Shown here in pieces: positions 20,101-33,257 of a stretch of 64,000 nucleotides of DNA. The DNA is from Dipteris shenzhenensis (lineage: Eukaryota > Polypodiophyta > Polypodiopsida > Gleicheniales): NCBI GenBank assembly GCA_047967505.1, contig CM106540.1. The stretch is one strand, 5' to 3'. A model generated the notes under the pieces. It searched no databases and was not told where the DNA came from. It worked only from the letters and a program-made list of their open reading frames with translations. How positions within the stretch are numbered: the first letter of the stretch is position 1; every line of letters begins with the position of its first letter. The translations under genes and the position numbers were made by a program.

Positions 20101-20330
20101 TTGCAAAAGGAGATTTGGTCATGAGATTTGATAACCATTTGGACAAGCAACTAGACAAAAAGTTTATCGACGATGGGAGGGACAATATTAAGTCAAGAAG
20201 AAGTTCACCAATGGAACCTATCAGCTTGAAGATGTTGATGGCATGTTGATACCCGGATGCACCAATGGTATTGCCTTAAATTTATCTATGCTCGACCACC
20301 TTGAGGGCCCACAGACCCTCTCTGTTTTAC
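20101..20330 (+). pseudogene. Ty3/gypsy pol C-terminus fragment
   Basis: Reads GDLVMRFDNHLDKQLDKKFI, then after a frame change KKFTNGTYQLEDVDGM. This matches the segment after the integrase core in the gypsy element at 31.4-31.6 kb, which has GDVVLCFDNRLDHQMDKKFL. It ends close to a purine-rich run at about 20,343-20,355. Only this tail survives. Confidence 0.65.
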
Positions 20331-20357
20331 CAGAGAGGATCTGCTAGGGAGGAAAAG

Positions 20358-21530
20358 ATGTGATGCCAAAAATTACTATTTTTTATATGGCATTGGTGTT
20401 ACTTTTCTCTATGTTTGATAAGAGTTTGAGTATCAAGTGATAGCCTAATGGCTCTCAATTATTTCCATTTTCTAACATATTGTATGGGATTAAGAGGATG
20501 AGTGGAATGGATCATTGTAAATACTATGTGTATGAATGATAAATACCTTGGTATGGGATGCGAGTTGTTTGTGTATGGGATATTATAGGATTTTTAGAGA
20601 TAGGAAGAGTGATTCATATAAAGGGGTCGGTCTCATGTCCATGTGTTCCAATAATGTAAGAGAGATCACATGCTAAGCATGTGGAAGGCATGTGGAGTGT
20701 GCGAAGAGTGTGGAGAATTCCTATGTGGAATAGGGAGGATGTGGACATATGGAAAAGAGAGGGTCCCTATGCGCTCCATGTGGGAAAAGAGAGGGTCTCT
20801 ATGGGTTCCATGTGGGAAGATCCTTGACTGTCTCAATATTTGAAGGCACATGAGCATATTTTGATGGGACACATGTCAAGAGTAGCCAAAAAGGACATGT
20901 ATGGTGACATATGGGCTTATGTGATTGATGGGGTAGGAATCTATAGGTAGCAATTGTAAATGGGTGAATGAGGGTGACAAAATCCCTATAAAAGGAGCCC
21001 ACCTCTCCCTTGTTCAACATCTCTTTCACCATTAAGCCTCATGCTATTGTAGCTATAGTCTCCTCAAGCCTCTTCCATGATCCTTCCCTCTCTCTCTTCT
21101 AGACATCCTCTTATGTAGGCTCTTAAGTCCATATCTCTCTAGTTCATTCTCTTTCTATGAGTAGTCTTGGAGTTCCCACTCCCTCTTATATGTATGAAAC
21201 CTCTTCTTCTCCCTTGTGTTTGTAATATTTGGATTTGCATTTGAGTAGAGTCTCAATATATTGGTAATCAAGGTCACTTCAAGTTATCTCTCTTGAATGT
21301 CTCTCCCCTTTTTCCATTGCTTTGTTCTTCTCTCTCTTCCAAAGTATTCAAAAGTGCTTTCTATTTAGTCGCTCATTGTGCATACATGGTTTATCCATTT
21401 ATTAAGCCACAAAGAGAGCTCTTCCTTCTCTCCTATATGAGCTCATGGGACTTGGATCATTTATAAATTCTAAGCATGGATGAAGTATTCTCCCAAGTCG
21501 GCATCAATAGAAGGAGTAGGTGTTTTTCAT
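20358..21530 (+). repeat. Probable gypsy LTR with TATA box
   Basis: Sequence after the purine run starts TGTGATGCCAAAAATTAC, as expected for a 3' LTR downstream of the gypsy tail. A strong TATA box, CCTATAAAAGGAG (TATAAAA at 20,987-20,993), is followed by CT-rich leader-like sequence. The right end is not fixed; no TG..CA pair with target duplication could be shown. Confidence 0.45.
20751..20814. repeat. 32-bp tandem duplication (2 copies)
   Basis: Units 20751-20782 and 20783-20814 begin GGAAAAGAGAGGGTC and end TTCCATGTG or CTCCATGTG, within the probable LTR upstream of the TATA box. Confidence 0.75.
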
Positions 21531-21720
21531 GACTATTTGACCCCCTGTCAGTTTTTTGCTTACAATTTTCTGCTTGATGCTTCGATTTTGACAAAATTTA
21601 TATCACAATAAAAGCTCTTTTCAAGACATTCTCCTATGTATTTAGTCTTTGTATAAGATTTTGAACAAAAATTTTATGAGTCTCTATGTGTGACTATTTA
21701 TTTTTAAGATAGTTTTACCC

Positions 21721-21814
21721 CCTTCGAGTAAAATGTCCATAACTTTTCAACCGTTTCTTTGTTTATCCCTTCGAGTAAAATGTCCATAACTTTTCAACCA
21801 TTTCTATGTTTCTC
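21721..21814. repeat. 47-bp tandem duplication (2 copies)
   Basis: Units start CCTTCGAGTAAAATGTCCAT at 21,721 and 21,768. The core is AATGTCCATAACTTTTCAACC. Confidence 0.75.
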
Positions 21815-24800
21815 ACAAAACTTATATCACCACAAAGGTCATTTCAAAGCACATCTATTTGTATACCTAAATTTTTACATATCATGTATTTGGTAAAACT
21901 TATTGGCCTATATGTTTGATGATAGTTTACAGAATGTTTTTGAGCTATTTGTAGAGGTATCTGTGAAGGAGGTGCAATGTTTCTGCGGAACCTACCCATC
22001 TGACCCAATCAGCCCCTTTAAACCCCTTGATATATATTATTTCATGTCATGTATAGCTACAAGATCTTCTTTTAATAACGTATCGCTCTTCTCTTTGGCA
22101 CAGATCGGCTTCATGAGATTATGGCCTCCATTGATCCTTTCCTTCTCCCTATGCTAGACTGCAACATTACTTGGGATGTTACCATATTCATTCTCATCTA
22201 AGGGAAGAAAGGGGAGAATGTGTGGTGTGGTATCTTAGCATGAAAGTTTCTATTTTATTTCCCCTTTCCCAGTAATAAAGATCTATGTCACTAATTTTGG
22301 AAGTAGTTGGAAGATAAGAGGTGTGAGAACTTTTATTACCCCCAACTTCATGTTACACTACTTAAACTACAAAGGAAAGAATCAATGTACCATGGCCTTT
22401 GCTATCCTTATTGATTGGGCTACTAAACCTCGAGCCATACATTTTGTTTTTGGAAGCATATGTCTCCTCGTAGCATGCTCCATCTCCAAGAATTGCTTTA
22501 AAGTATAGAAAACTGTTAGTTATAGCATGGTCACATTGTAAACTGCTTTGACAAGTCAATAACATTTTTTGAGTGAGAAAAACCACTCAATATTTTTTTC
22601 ATGAATTGTATAGTAGAGATGCCAACAACTGGTGGCATTCCATATTGGAGCCAAAAAAAAGGCATCTGCTAGTGGAATCCATTTTTGATGTTAGAGCCTT
22701 GCTACATCTCTAATTTGAGATCATACTCCTACTATAACAATGCTCTTAAAGGAAATTTTGTGCTAACAAGGTCGCTTAATCAATTTCCCAAGATCGCCCC
22801 AAATGGGCTTGTGAATATAGAATGGTGTGAGCCCATATCATGGAATGTGGTCCAAGAGGTATTTTCACATGTTGTAGTATACAAGAGACACTGGAGATTG
22901 TACAACTGTACACTTACCTAGGGGTAGGGTTTGTAGCTCCAGTCTTCACGATGACTCACACATCCAAGACACAACTTACGCGAGGATTCGGCACAATAGT
23001 GAGAACAATATCCATCTATGTAGCAAAGGTGATGATGGGATCCAGGATGATCTGGAGCAAAGCACTCTATCCCCCATTAGGTCATACATGCAGAGGTTGA
23101 CATGAGATCGTGTCAAATTGATGCCATCTTCCAGATGGTCACTTATCTCTTTGGCCTTACCTAGAGGGAGACTACCAAGATTGGCACTAGAGCATCTATA
23201 TGCCTAGCTGAGAGGGGAATTAGTATGGCTTTCCATGCACACATATCCAAATGGTTTCACAGCCAGAGCATCGAGATGGATCATCTCCCCCCTCTTTTAG
23301 TATAGTTTAGATGCTCTTGATCACCTCATTCCATGGGATCAGATCAACCAAATCATATGGTTGGACTTACTCTAGGCTCCACACATCATAGACTCGGGGG
23401 GGTGGAGTAGGAATTCCCCACCAAGTTCCAATTCTACCATCCTCAAAGTATCGGTGGATGGAGTGATTATCAGACCCCAGTACTTGGATGACAAACGAGT
23501 CTCACATTCCTTGAGTATCTCCATTGGATAGATGTGGGTCCCATCCATCAATTGAGAAGTACATAGGGAGAGACAAAAGTACACCTAGAGAGCAACAAAT
23601 ATATAGATTAGGCACTTTAGAGGAGGTGTAGATAGAGGAGCACTTGCCATGTATCCCATGAGATTCAAGGAAGATATCATTGCCTATTTCAAGAGGGACA
23701 CGGGTTTGGGCCTCTCTTGCAATTGATCCATTTCCAAGACCAAGTCTATGTCGGTCTCTATTTGATGGAGATGCAACAACATAGAGAGACCTTGATGTGC
23801 CACAATAGTAGAGAGCAAAAGGAGACAGTGGTACCTACAACCAAGCTAGATCGAGCCCAGCAACATGTTACATATTTTTACACTTTTGATTCTACCCTTG
23901 GATATAGCGGAGTTGAGGAGGAGATAGATGACACGAGGGTTGAGTGGGTTAGTGGGATGAGATGGCCACATGGAGAGACAAAGCCAGATATGCAAAGACA
24001 GACTAGGGAACACATGATGCAGATCCATCCCATCACAACCATATTCAAGGGAGATCACTCGACTAGAGGGATCACTATCGACATCACCCCACCAGATACA
24101 GAGATCACAAAGGTCATGCCCCCCACCACCAAGTGAGACGGCCCTGTAGACACAAGTACGAGATATTTTTGCAGCTCATAGGAGAGACACCTTGGCATCA
24201 TGCTATGTATTTTGATCTTGAGTATGAGTACGAGTTTTTCATTGCATTTGTTTTAACTTAGTGCATAGTACTCTGCAAAGGGCCTTAGCGAACCCTTGCT
24301 TCAACCCCCCATAGTGGCATGTATGGGTTACTTTTGTGATTGTACTTTGTATGTCCACAAGGCCTCCAAAAGATGTTAATACATCTCTCTCTCTCTACAT
24401 ATATTTATGTGTGTGTATATGTACATAACTTGGATATTGGTCCTTGGCAGTGGGGGATCAGGGGTATTTGTCATTTGCATCTTAGTGGGTTCATCGACAA
24501 ATATACAACAAACCTAGCATCATTAAAATAAAAATCTCCAACAGAATGCTCCATGCTGCGAGTATACAAATGATCATGAGCTCCATACATGATCCACTAG
24601 CCATGAACAAAACAATAGTATCTCATGATGATGCACACATAACTAGGCATCTTCAAAGGATCTAGGTCCCTTTTGGGTCATCACTCCCTCCAAAGCACAC
24701 ATGCACATAGAAATCACCCCACATAAGGGATTCCCTTAATCGATATCTAATGGTCACCATTACTACGTGGTAACATGATACGACTCGCAAGTCGTTCCAT

Positions 24801-24870
24801 TATTCTGATGAACCCCTAAGCTAAATGAAGTAAGATATTTTATTTGTTTTTGACTTATAATTTATGGAAC
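21815..24870. other. Unassigned stretch with possible decayed gag
   Basis: No domain recognised. The longest frame is plus-strand 23,717-24,136 (139 codons): hydrophilic, His/Thr-rich, no signal peptide, no zinc knuckle. It could be gag-like but is not assigned. A short CT run lies near 24,383. Confidence 0.3.
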
Positions 24871-24874
24871 TATA

Positions 24875-24923
24875 TGTGTGTGTGTGTGTGCACGTGTGCA
24901 TGTGCGTGTGTGTTTGTGTGTGT
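24875..24923. repeat. (GT)n microsatellite, interrupted
   Basis: A GT run with CA, GC and TT interruptions. Its complement gives a spurious His-Thr-rich ORF. Confidence 0.85.
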
Positions 24924-26759
24924 TACATCGTGATTATCCTTTCTTCTTGTCATATAATGACATTTTTTGAGCCTTGAGACTGGCACTGTTTCCTTTAAAT
25001 ATAATGCCAAATGGATTTTAAAAGGGGAAAAAAAGTGTGCGGGATATCTTGATTTTACTGCCTTCTTGATAGTGACATCTTGTGATGTTGCATCCTTAGC
25101 AATAGGAACATTGCAAAGAAGGTCAATATTAGACAATCCATTCATATATTTGGATTCTTGCAATGAGAATCAATTGCTTGGCAACTACCATCCATCACCA
25201 ATTTTATCTACTAAAGAAGCATGACATTTTACTTGCGTCACTTCTAGTAACTGGCAAATGCTACTAGGATATAAAAAACATAGACCTCATCATCATTGAT
25301 GAAATTTGAATGATGACATGCTAGGTGCTAAACATGGTCATCAAACAATTGTGTGAAGCTAGCAATCAAACCCTACTACAACCATTCAAGAAAAAGAAAA
25401 TGCTCTCGTTTGAAGACATGGCACTACCACCTGTTTGCAATGCAAGGTTCTAAAGAATTAATACTGTTGACAATAGTGCCATAATAGTAACTTGAGTTTT
25501 TTAGGCAATTGCTGCCTTCTCATTCCTCCAAATATCCATACACCATCTTGAAGATCCGACATATGTTGAATTCCCTAACATTCTCAAAACATGATAGCCT
25601 AGTGAAGAAGAGTTCCAGTAATACTACTTAGGTAATTTCATCATCGATATACAACTATAATTTGTATACATCAAAATGACACATGCTACTACAAGGAGCT
25701 CATTCTTCAGTGCAAGAGAAATTGTGCGATCATTGTAACTTTGAATGTAGAGGACATAATCAAATTACAAGAATTATGGCTATTTCCACTCAATATAGCA
25801 AATCATAGTTGGAGCACAAATTATGATTACTAAAAACATTGTGATTGCAATAGTCATTGCATTAGATGCTAACAATGAAATGGGCAATGTGATGAAAAAT
25901 CCATGATTATCACGGCAGAATATGGTGTATTACCATTGTCAACATGTGAATGATAACCTCCTCTAGTTGGGTCAATTAGTGATGAGGTTAAGGTGATAGT
26001 TTTCTCCTTTTGGGTTACCCATACCCATGTGTTACCCAACAAAAAAGATGTTTGTCAAAAGCGACTCAGAAGAAAATCTTGGATCAAGCACCCTATGCAC
26101 CTCCTTGACGAGACTCAACTGCTCACAATGATCATGATTCTTTCATTCTTTGGGCTACTACTATACCCCAACCTTGTATTACTTTGATACTGATATTGTC
26201 ATGCTCACTCAGGTGGTAGGTTGCAATTTATCACATTTCTTTCAATCATTCATTACGAAGAAAATAGTTACTTAATGATGTTGTAGAGGTATTACTAGAA
26301 AACTGGTATCATTATATGAATGTGTGGTAGTATGGACAGGTTTTACACTAGCTGCTCTGATATCTTATGGAGGAAATCACTTTTCTACGAGTATTGCATT
26401 AGCAAGATACCTACGTAGTAGAATAGGAGTAGAATGCAATGTGACATACTACTTTTAGGTGGTTGTAGTAAGTTCCTCTTCCATAGTGAGGTGGAAATGC
26501 TAGTTCAACAGTACCAGTATAAAAGTAAGGATATGTGTACTCGTGGAAAAGGAAAAATTGGTAGCACAAGATACTCATGATTTGTAGTAATGTTGTGTGC
26601 TATCCTGGAAATTTACTTTACTTGAAACCAGTGGTAACACAACAAAAAGGATCAGCCTCCACATACAACACAAAGATTTTGTGACAACCATGATTTCATG
26701 GCAAATGGTCGGCAATAGTTTTTATTCAAATAAATAGGGTCCCTATTCTTGCAAGAATA
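24924..26759. other. Unassigned AT-rich stretch
   Basis: No recognisable coding family on either strand. All frames are short and without motifs. Confidence 0.35.
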
Positions 26760-27180
26760 GGCTTGGAAGAAGAGGTTTGATGAATTTGGTGACAAATCCT
26801 TCATTGCACAAGGTAAGAGCAAGGGCATAGGAAAGAAGAAGCCTAGCAACAACAAGCCCAACAAGAAGAGAAATGACAAATCTAATAATGGAGAGGATTC
26901 TTCAAGCAGTGGAAGTAAGAGAAAGCAGAAATGCTTCTACTATGATCAACAAGGGCATTTTGCAGAGGATTGTAGAAAGAAGAAGCCAATCTAAAGAGAA
27001 AGAAAAGTGTCCAATCAAGAATCATAGGAGTCAAAGCCAATAGCAAATGTGGTAAGAAGAATAGGAGAGATTTCGTTGGTGACAACTCTGAGTGTTGTCA
27101 AGATTAGCTATATAGGTAAAGTACACCATATTAGCAATATGAACACTTTGCATGGAGCATTGATACGCATCACATTTTGT
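26760..27180 (+). pseudogene. Ty1/copia gag C-terminus with mutated zinc knuckle
   Basis: Reads a Lys/Asn/Ser-rich segment (GKKKPSNNKPNKKRNDK) and then CFYYDQQGHFAEDCRKKK, a CCHC knuckle with the second Cys replaced by Tyr. Stops and frame changes follow. The layout is that of the end of a copia gag. Confidence 0.6.
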
Positions 27181-27649
27181 ATCATGTAATGTACCTCACA
27201 AGCTCGCCCATCTTGTAAATACAATCCTTCACATCCTTTGATGCACTACGAGAAATGCTAGTAGGTAGTATGAACTGAACACACGAGGAATGGTTGATTA
27301 GTGGTTGATTAGTCGCTTCTAATTCACTCACAAATTTGAAAGGAAAAAGATATTATGCACATAAAATACTTACTTGGAGCATCTTGTGCCAATCATGAGA
27401 TTTCAAGCCATATTTTACTAAAAATGTGGGTATATACCAATATTACCATTGGGAAGGAAATATCGGTTTATATTGGTATCATGTAAGTAATCTATCTATT
27501 TAATTGATGTTGTAGGTGAAGATTTATCTCTATTTTAAGGAAATGCACCCAAAGATCGAGATTTAATAATGGGCATTTGAGAACTTAAAGCCTTATTTCA
27601 TGCATAAGCTCAAGGATCACTACACATGTTGTTGCATTGGACACCTTCA

Positions 27650-29310
27650 GATGTAATTTTTAAAAGATTCCTTGAATCACATGAGAAGTCCTGCTTTTGG
27701 ATTGCATGGATGTGCATGGCAATATGCTTGTGATATTTGCATGGTGGATGGACATTCAAAAGGATGCAAGTCTACAAATAAGTCCTACAAGGGTGTCACA
27801 TTAGTTTGGGAGTCTATTTTGCTCCTATTTTGTGTGCAAAACTAGTAACTTCTGCCTTCCATGCTCTGAAGTGTGTCATGGGAGAATGCACAGATTGTGG
27901 ACCTTAGAAGTTGCCAGTATGTACAATTGAGAAACCATTCAGCAAACACCCATTTGAAGACATAGAAGTAGGATTTAAGAAGCAAGATTTACTATTGATG
28001 GGAAGAAGAAGAAAAGGAAGGTTTTAACACACAAAGACATGTCTACTAGGGTACTGATTGATTGGAATTTTCACCTGGTGGATTTTATCGAACACAATTT
28101 TTTATACAAATGGCAAGCAAAGTGATATAAAGAATGTTTGACAAGGTTCCACAAAGATGTGGTTGTATCATCGGTAGATTTCATTGAAAACTATAGCTTC
28201 AAGGAGCAGAATGAGATATAGTCCATGCACTAGTATTCCACCCAAGTAACAATCTTTGTTCACATTTCTAATTGTTGTATTGTAGTTGACATCCACAAAA
28301 CCCATCACTTCTATATATTTGATGATAAGTAGCATGATGCTCTTGTTGTGTAGCATTGTTTCATGATGCATCATGAATGATTGAAGGATTTTGGTCTAAT
28401 GCTTAAATGACATTGGGTATGGTATGATGGAGTACCTCCCAATTCAAAGATAAAAGGCCTTTCTACTTTGTAGCTTGGTGCATCTACAAGACTGGATTGC
28501 AAATGATGTGGAACTTCTTTGGCTTCAGTCACGGGAAGGGTGAGCATGGTGGTGTAGGAGCTATTGTTAAAAGATCATTGACTCACAAGCAACTAAAGGT
28601 GGATGGTGTAAAGCTGCAAAGTGTTGCTGATGTAGTGTGATTTTTGAAGCAAAACCTACTTGTGTAGCTGAATGCTCATATAATTCCTAGGCTCATGAGG
28701 TGACTAGATTGTTTTGGGAAATAAAACCTAGTGATGTGAACAGAGAGAAGAAATCGAACTACAAAGCTATACCAGAGTCATGATCAATACATTTAGTTTT
28801 AGCGTTTTGAGATTGTGATGACATAGCTCTAAGAACTAGGAAACTATCATGCTTTTGTAGTGATTGTATGTAGCAACTTGGGGGGAGATGCACCAGTCAA
28901 TCACATATCCACTTGGAATTACATTAATTTTGAACCATTGACAGATGAATCAGTGTTAGTATTGAGAATGATTTTGACATGGGTGTTATTGATGATGCGA
29001 CATATGGGGGGCATTATGACACACTTGGTGATGCGTTGCTAGTTGGAGATAATTTTGAAGTTAGTGCAAAAAATAACAATGCAGAGAATGATGACTTTTA
29101 CATTATCCAGTGCACAAAAGAGAAGAAAATTACCATGAGAGTTGTTAAAAATCTTGGGGAAACATCATTGCCCGAGGCTCCTTCATAGTGAAAGGACTCT
29201 TCTATGAAAGGAAGTATGTGCAAACCTATGAATTGTTGTATACCAAGCTCGAGGTATTTATATACTTGCATCTAGTTTGGGACATCAAGTCCCCAATGGT
29301 CTAGGACAAA
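27650..29310 (+). pseudogene. Degenerate ORF of an unfamiliar, possibly transposase-like family
   Basis: Interrupted by many stops, but one protein can be followed by eye. Parts in order: Cys pairs in CVMGECTDCG (about 27,870); MSTRVLIDWNFHLVDFIEHN (about 28,040); ECLTRFHKDVVVSSVDFIEN and then YSFKEQNEI (about 28,125-28,210); an IFDDK-HDAL segment (about 28,315-28,345); WNFFGFSHGKGEHGG then VGAIVKRSL (28,508-28,590); FWEIKPSDVNREKKSNYKAI (about 28,710); RTRKLSCFCSDCM (about 28,835); and a C-terminal part with FYIIQCTKEKKITMR. The spaced acidic residues (VDFxEN, DD, HGKGxxxG) suggest an RNase H-fold, DDE-like core, but this is inference. I have a vague memory of similar text in unnamed proteins of lower plants and invertebrates and cannot name the family. 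Confidence 0.45.
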
Positions 29311-31202
29311 AGCAATAGCAACTTATTGAGCTTCTCACCTAAGGTACATGAATGCGTGTATAACAACATGCCTGACACTTGTGTCCATCCTTTGCTGACT
29401 CATGGATTGAGGGCCACATTGACATGAGCTAAAGGAATTTGATCCATATCCACATAACTAAAGAAATGTGAGCTACTATAGATAACAAGCTATAGAATCA
29501 TACAATATAATTAGAAAATGTCCATCAAATTATAAAGTCCAACCTGATGAAGCAAAGGTATCCAAGGATGGATAAATGCAAAGGCAAATTATTACTTTAA
29601 AACTCAAGTTATATAGAAAAGACAAATGTATAGTCAGCCCCTAAAGTCATATACCCGGGTAGTATACAACCAAGTTTTACTCTTCTACATTTCGAAAAGA
29701 GACCACCATTGTATCTAAGGATGGATAAATTCAAAGAAAATTTACTACTTAAAGCTCAAGTTCTATTGAAAAGACGACTGTATTAGAGGGGTGGTCAACC
29801 TCTAAAAAAGACTCGGGTATAATATATCCAAGATTTACTCTTATGCATTTCCAATTGGCTTCATGCAGAATCGAAAAGTGGTTTTGAGGTTGAACTCAAA
29901 GCCAAAAAAAGACTGGTGAAAAAAAAAAAACAGAGTAGCCGAAGTTCCAAGAGGTCAAGTTCAAGATCTCTAAAGAACTTTATATTTGCACAAGGCTTCC
30001 AGGATAGTGGCTCAACACAAAGCATAGTAACAGGAGCATTCAACAACATACTTCACAAACTATGGATTAAAATTTGAAGGCCTTCCCACAATTTCTGCTG
30101 AAATAGATCCATCTTGCGAATGACACTCTCGGGTCGACATTGTGGAACACTATGTTCCTCCTCCAAGCAATCAATCTCATGTACAATAATCTTGGGTTAC
30201 CGAGAGACCCATTGCAAAACGGCTTCATCTTCCTGAGACAATAGACAAAAGAAATGTCATTGCTACCATTGCTTTCCATCTCTGTTCCTTCATTGGTTTT
30301 GCATGCAAATTTCAGCGAGCTTTGTACAACATCACTTCGATCAATTTGGAAATATTTATAATATTGGATATATATAGATATTCGAAAAGAAATGATGTGG
30401 CATAGCACAGATCATAGATGATGGCACAGTGAATGGGGGTAGACACATGGCGATCAATGTAGGGGGACAGAGGCGATTAGACAGTGTGCATGATGACATG
30501 GCATCACATAGACCAATGATATAGCATGGCACATCGCACAGATGACATGGCACAAACTGCACCAAGTTGACGGCCACGATGAAACATGTGGCAAAAATTG
30601 CTCCCCTCTCTTTCACACACATACGTGCAATCGGGCCAAAACCAACATGGTGCGCATTGAGCAGACTGGCAGTTCACAGTCTGAGTAGACCGGTAGTTCG
30701 TGAGACAGAGCTTGGATTCTCTATGAATTACATGGTATGGGTTCATGTCCTTCATGGGGGGGGTTGCGCAGCTCTACAGTCTACTGCCGTGCCAATGCTA
30801 GAGTTGTGACCACCCAGGGTAGTTGTGAGTAAAGACAAAACCACCCTGCAGTCTACCATGATGTCACGCCACTTGTCATAGCGTAAGTAGGCTACTATTG
30901 AAAATATTTAATAATGATGGTCAATGCTTGATTGGGTGTAGCCAATCGAAAACTATTTTTGGGGCCACGACATGATGTGTTGGTGGGTGAGATTTTGAAT
31001 TTTGTGCGCACCCGCGCTTGTCGAAAGTTTTCCTAGCATCATGATTGCCATGCTGGCATAATAATGAGACATAATCTTATCATTGTCAACAGCGCAGAGT
31101 TCAACACATGGCACTACATCCATTTACTTATGAGACAGAGACTGTTGATCTACCCTCCTTTGCATAAGTCTTTGGCCTGACTACTATTAGCCGGAAAAGA
31201 AA
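29311..31202. other. Unassigned stretch, probably part gypsy 3' LTR
   Basis: The right part may be the 3' LTR of the minus-strand gypsy element, whose LTR seems to begin at about 31,341. On the minus strand near 30,067-30,250 short frames look coding-like (for example MKPFCNGSLGNPRLLY) but have no identifiable family. Direct words such as CAAGGATGGATAAAT recur near 29,560 and 29,715. Confidence 0.3.
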
Positions 31203-31640
31203 TCAAGATAAGAGGCTAGAAGATAGGTATGGTGACGCTCGAGGGCCATAGAGGAATAGGGAACGTGAGGGGAGAAGTGTTAACCTGGGTGGGGAAAAGG
31301 GATTACACTCATATTTATGCCTTCTTACTTTGGTCAAATTTACAGTTCCCCCCCCAGGCAGGGAATGCATAGCATTTCCATGCCTGGGACCATCACACAC
31401 AAAGAAGGGCTTGAGATAATGCTTGTTGATCACCTTCTTGCCATATGGTTCATGTAGCTCCTGAACTTGTATAGACCCATTGCTACGTTCCTTGATGACT
31501 TTGTATGGACTAGTCCATAGTGGCAGAAACTTCTTATCCATTTGGTGGTCCAATCTATTATCAAAGCATAGCACAACATCCCCCTTAGCAAAGTGTCTTT
31601 CCCATCCCTTGCAAATCTTAGCATCCAAGCAGGACTTTTG

Positions 31641-32534
31641 TCAATTCTTTTGGATCTCTGTTTGGTGTAGTGCAAGGCATCGGGTTTCATCTAACTTCTC
31701 AAGATGTACCAATCTGGCCTCTACATGTTCATCTTCTCTCATCCTCAGTTCTTGTGCCAATCTCAAAGCCGAAATCTCTATCTGTAATGGTAAAACGGCC
31801 TCAGTAGTGTACACTAACTCAAAAGGAGTGTGACCTATAAACGTTTTATGAGTGATGTTGTAAGCCCACATGGCTTCAGTGACCTTCTGATCCCACTGGC
31901 TCCTATTCCCTGCGGCCATTTTTCCCATGGGTTTACAAAGGAGGCCATTGGTCTGCTTCGTTTGACCCATGGATGCTGGATAATAGATGCTAGAAGTGTG
32001 CTGATCAATACCCATGCGATCCATGAGCAATTCCACTGCTTCATTTAGGAATGGACTCCCATGGTCAGATACTATTTTCGTGCGTGTCCCAAACCTTGTG
32101 CAGATACATTCAAATATGAAATTTGAAACTGCCTTACCATTTGCACCGGGGAGGGCGATAGCTTCAGCCCACTTAGTGACATATTGAGTGGCTACCAAAA
32201 GATACTTCTTTTTGCAAGTAGTCATGGGCAAGGGCCCGACAAAATCTATTCCCCACTTCTGAAACAGATGGATGGACATCACTGGGTGAAGTTGCCTAGG
32301 ATGCAAATCCTTCCTACCAAAGAATTGGCTTGGTTCACAAGTTTTGCAATACAAAGTGACATCCTTGAACAAGGTCGGCCAATAGTATCCAGCATGTAAA
32401 ATCTTCTTAGCTGTATAGTCACTAGCATAGTGGCCTCCACAAAATCTATCATGATAATGCTTCAATACCTTGGGTACTTCATCTGCATCAATGGTCCATC
32501 TTAGTACCCCATCCATGCCTTGACGGTACAACAC
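31641..32534 (-). pseudogene. Gypsy integrase with Glu-to-Lys change
   Basis: A 297-codon frame with the zinc-binding region (HYHDRFCGGHYASDYTAKK, then YCKTCEPSQ; His and Cys present). Catalytic core: GIDFVGPLP (first Asp), then VSDHGSPFLNEAVE (second Asp), then ASMGQTKQTNG where the third acidic residue of the DD35E triad (usually GQ-E-TN) reads Lys (about 31,950). The C-terminal part continues in another frame down to about 31,400 (GDVVLCFDNRLDHQMDKKF). The frame is long, but the triad change makes it catalytically dead. Confidence 0.85.
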
Positions 32535-32719
32535 CCCATCAAAGAGGGTGTAGTGCCTACTATCTTTGCGGATCTTCTTTCTCTCATAGCTAGTACTTTC
32601 TGAAGGAAAGGAGAAAGCAGTCAGAAACTTGTAGATACCGCCATACCATGGATCCCCAACTTCTATGGCTACTACAAGGGTTACATCAAGGCACTACTCT
32701 AAATCAATCAAAGCATTCT

Positions 32720-33110
32720 TCAAGTTGGAACAACCTCCTTATACAATTTTGAAAGAAAAATCATATTCTTGTAAAATTGCCAACCATTTGGCCAACCGGC
32801 CCATGGGATTTGCTGATTGAAGAACCTGCTTTGCAAGACCAGTGCTAGTGAGCATAATGAAGGACTTTCCAGCCACATAATGCTTAAATTTCTGAATGCA
32901 GAACACCAAAGACAAGGCATGCTTGTTAGCCTCTGAGTAGCGTCGTTCGGTGTCGAGCAATTATTGAGAAGCAAATCGAATGGGATACATAACCGATCCT
33001 CCCCTTGCTAGAGAAGAATACCTGCCAGAGTGTGCTCACCAAACCTAGGATTGATATAGAAAGTCTTTGGCCAATTTGGATTGCGTAGAATGGGTTTTGA
33101 AGCTAGAACA
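32720..33110 (-). pseudogene. Gypsy RNase H
   Basis: Reads KPILRNPNWPKTFYINP, HTLAGILL, then after a stop LLDTERRYSEANKHALSLVF, KFKHYVAGKSFIML and LAKWLAILQEYDF. These are the usual RNase H landmarks (YSxxEKxxLALV, HYLLG, R-AKWxLLLQEYDF), with several catalytic residues changed (for example E to A in YSEANK). Confidence 0.75.
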
Positions 33111-33257
33111 TTCTTGATTTGTGCAAACCCATGATCACAATCCTCATTCCAAGAGAAATCAGCCATCTTTCAATAGCATAGTCATGGGTCATGTCAAAGT
33201 AGCATATTGATCAATGAAGCGGTGATAGTATCCTGATAGATTGACAAATGAGCATAT

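Noticed and set aside
23717-24136. 139-codon plus-strand ORF
   Set aside because: Hydrophilic and open, but without zinc knuckle, repeat or known motif; not reported as a gene.
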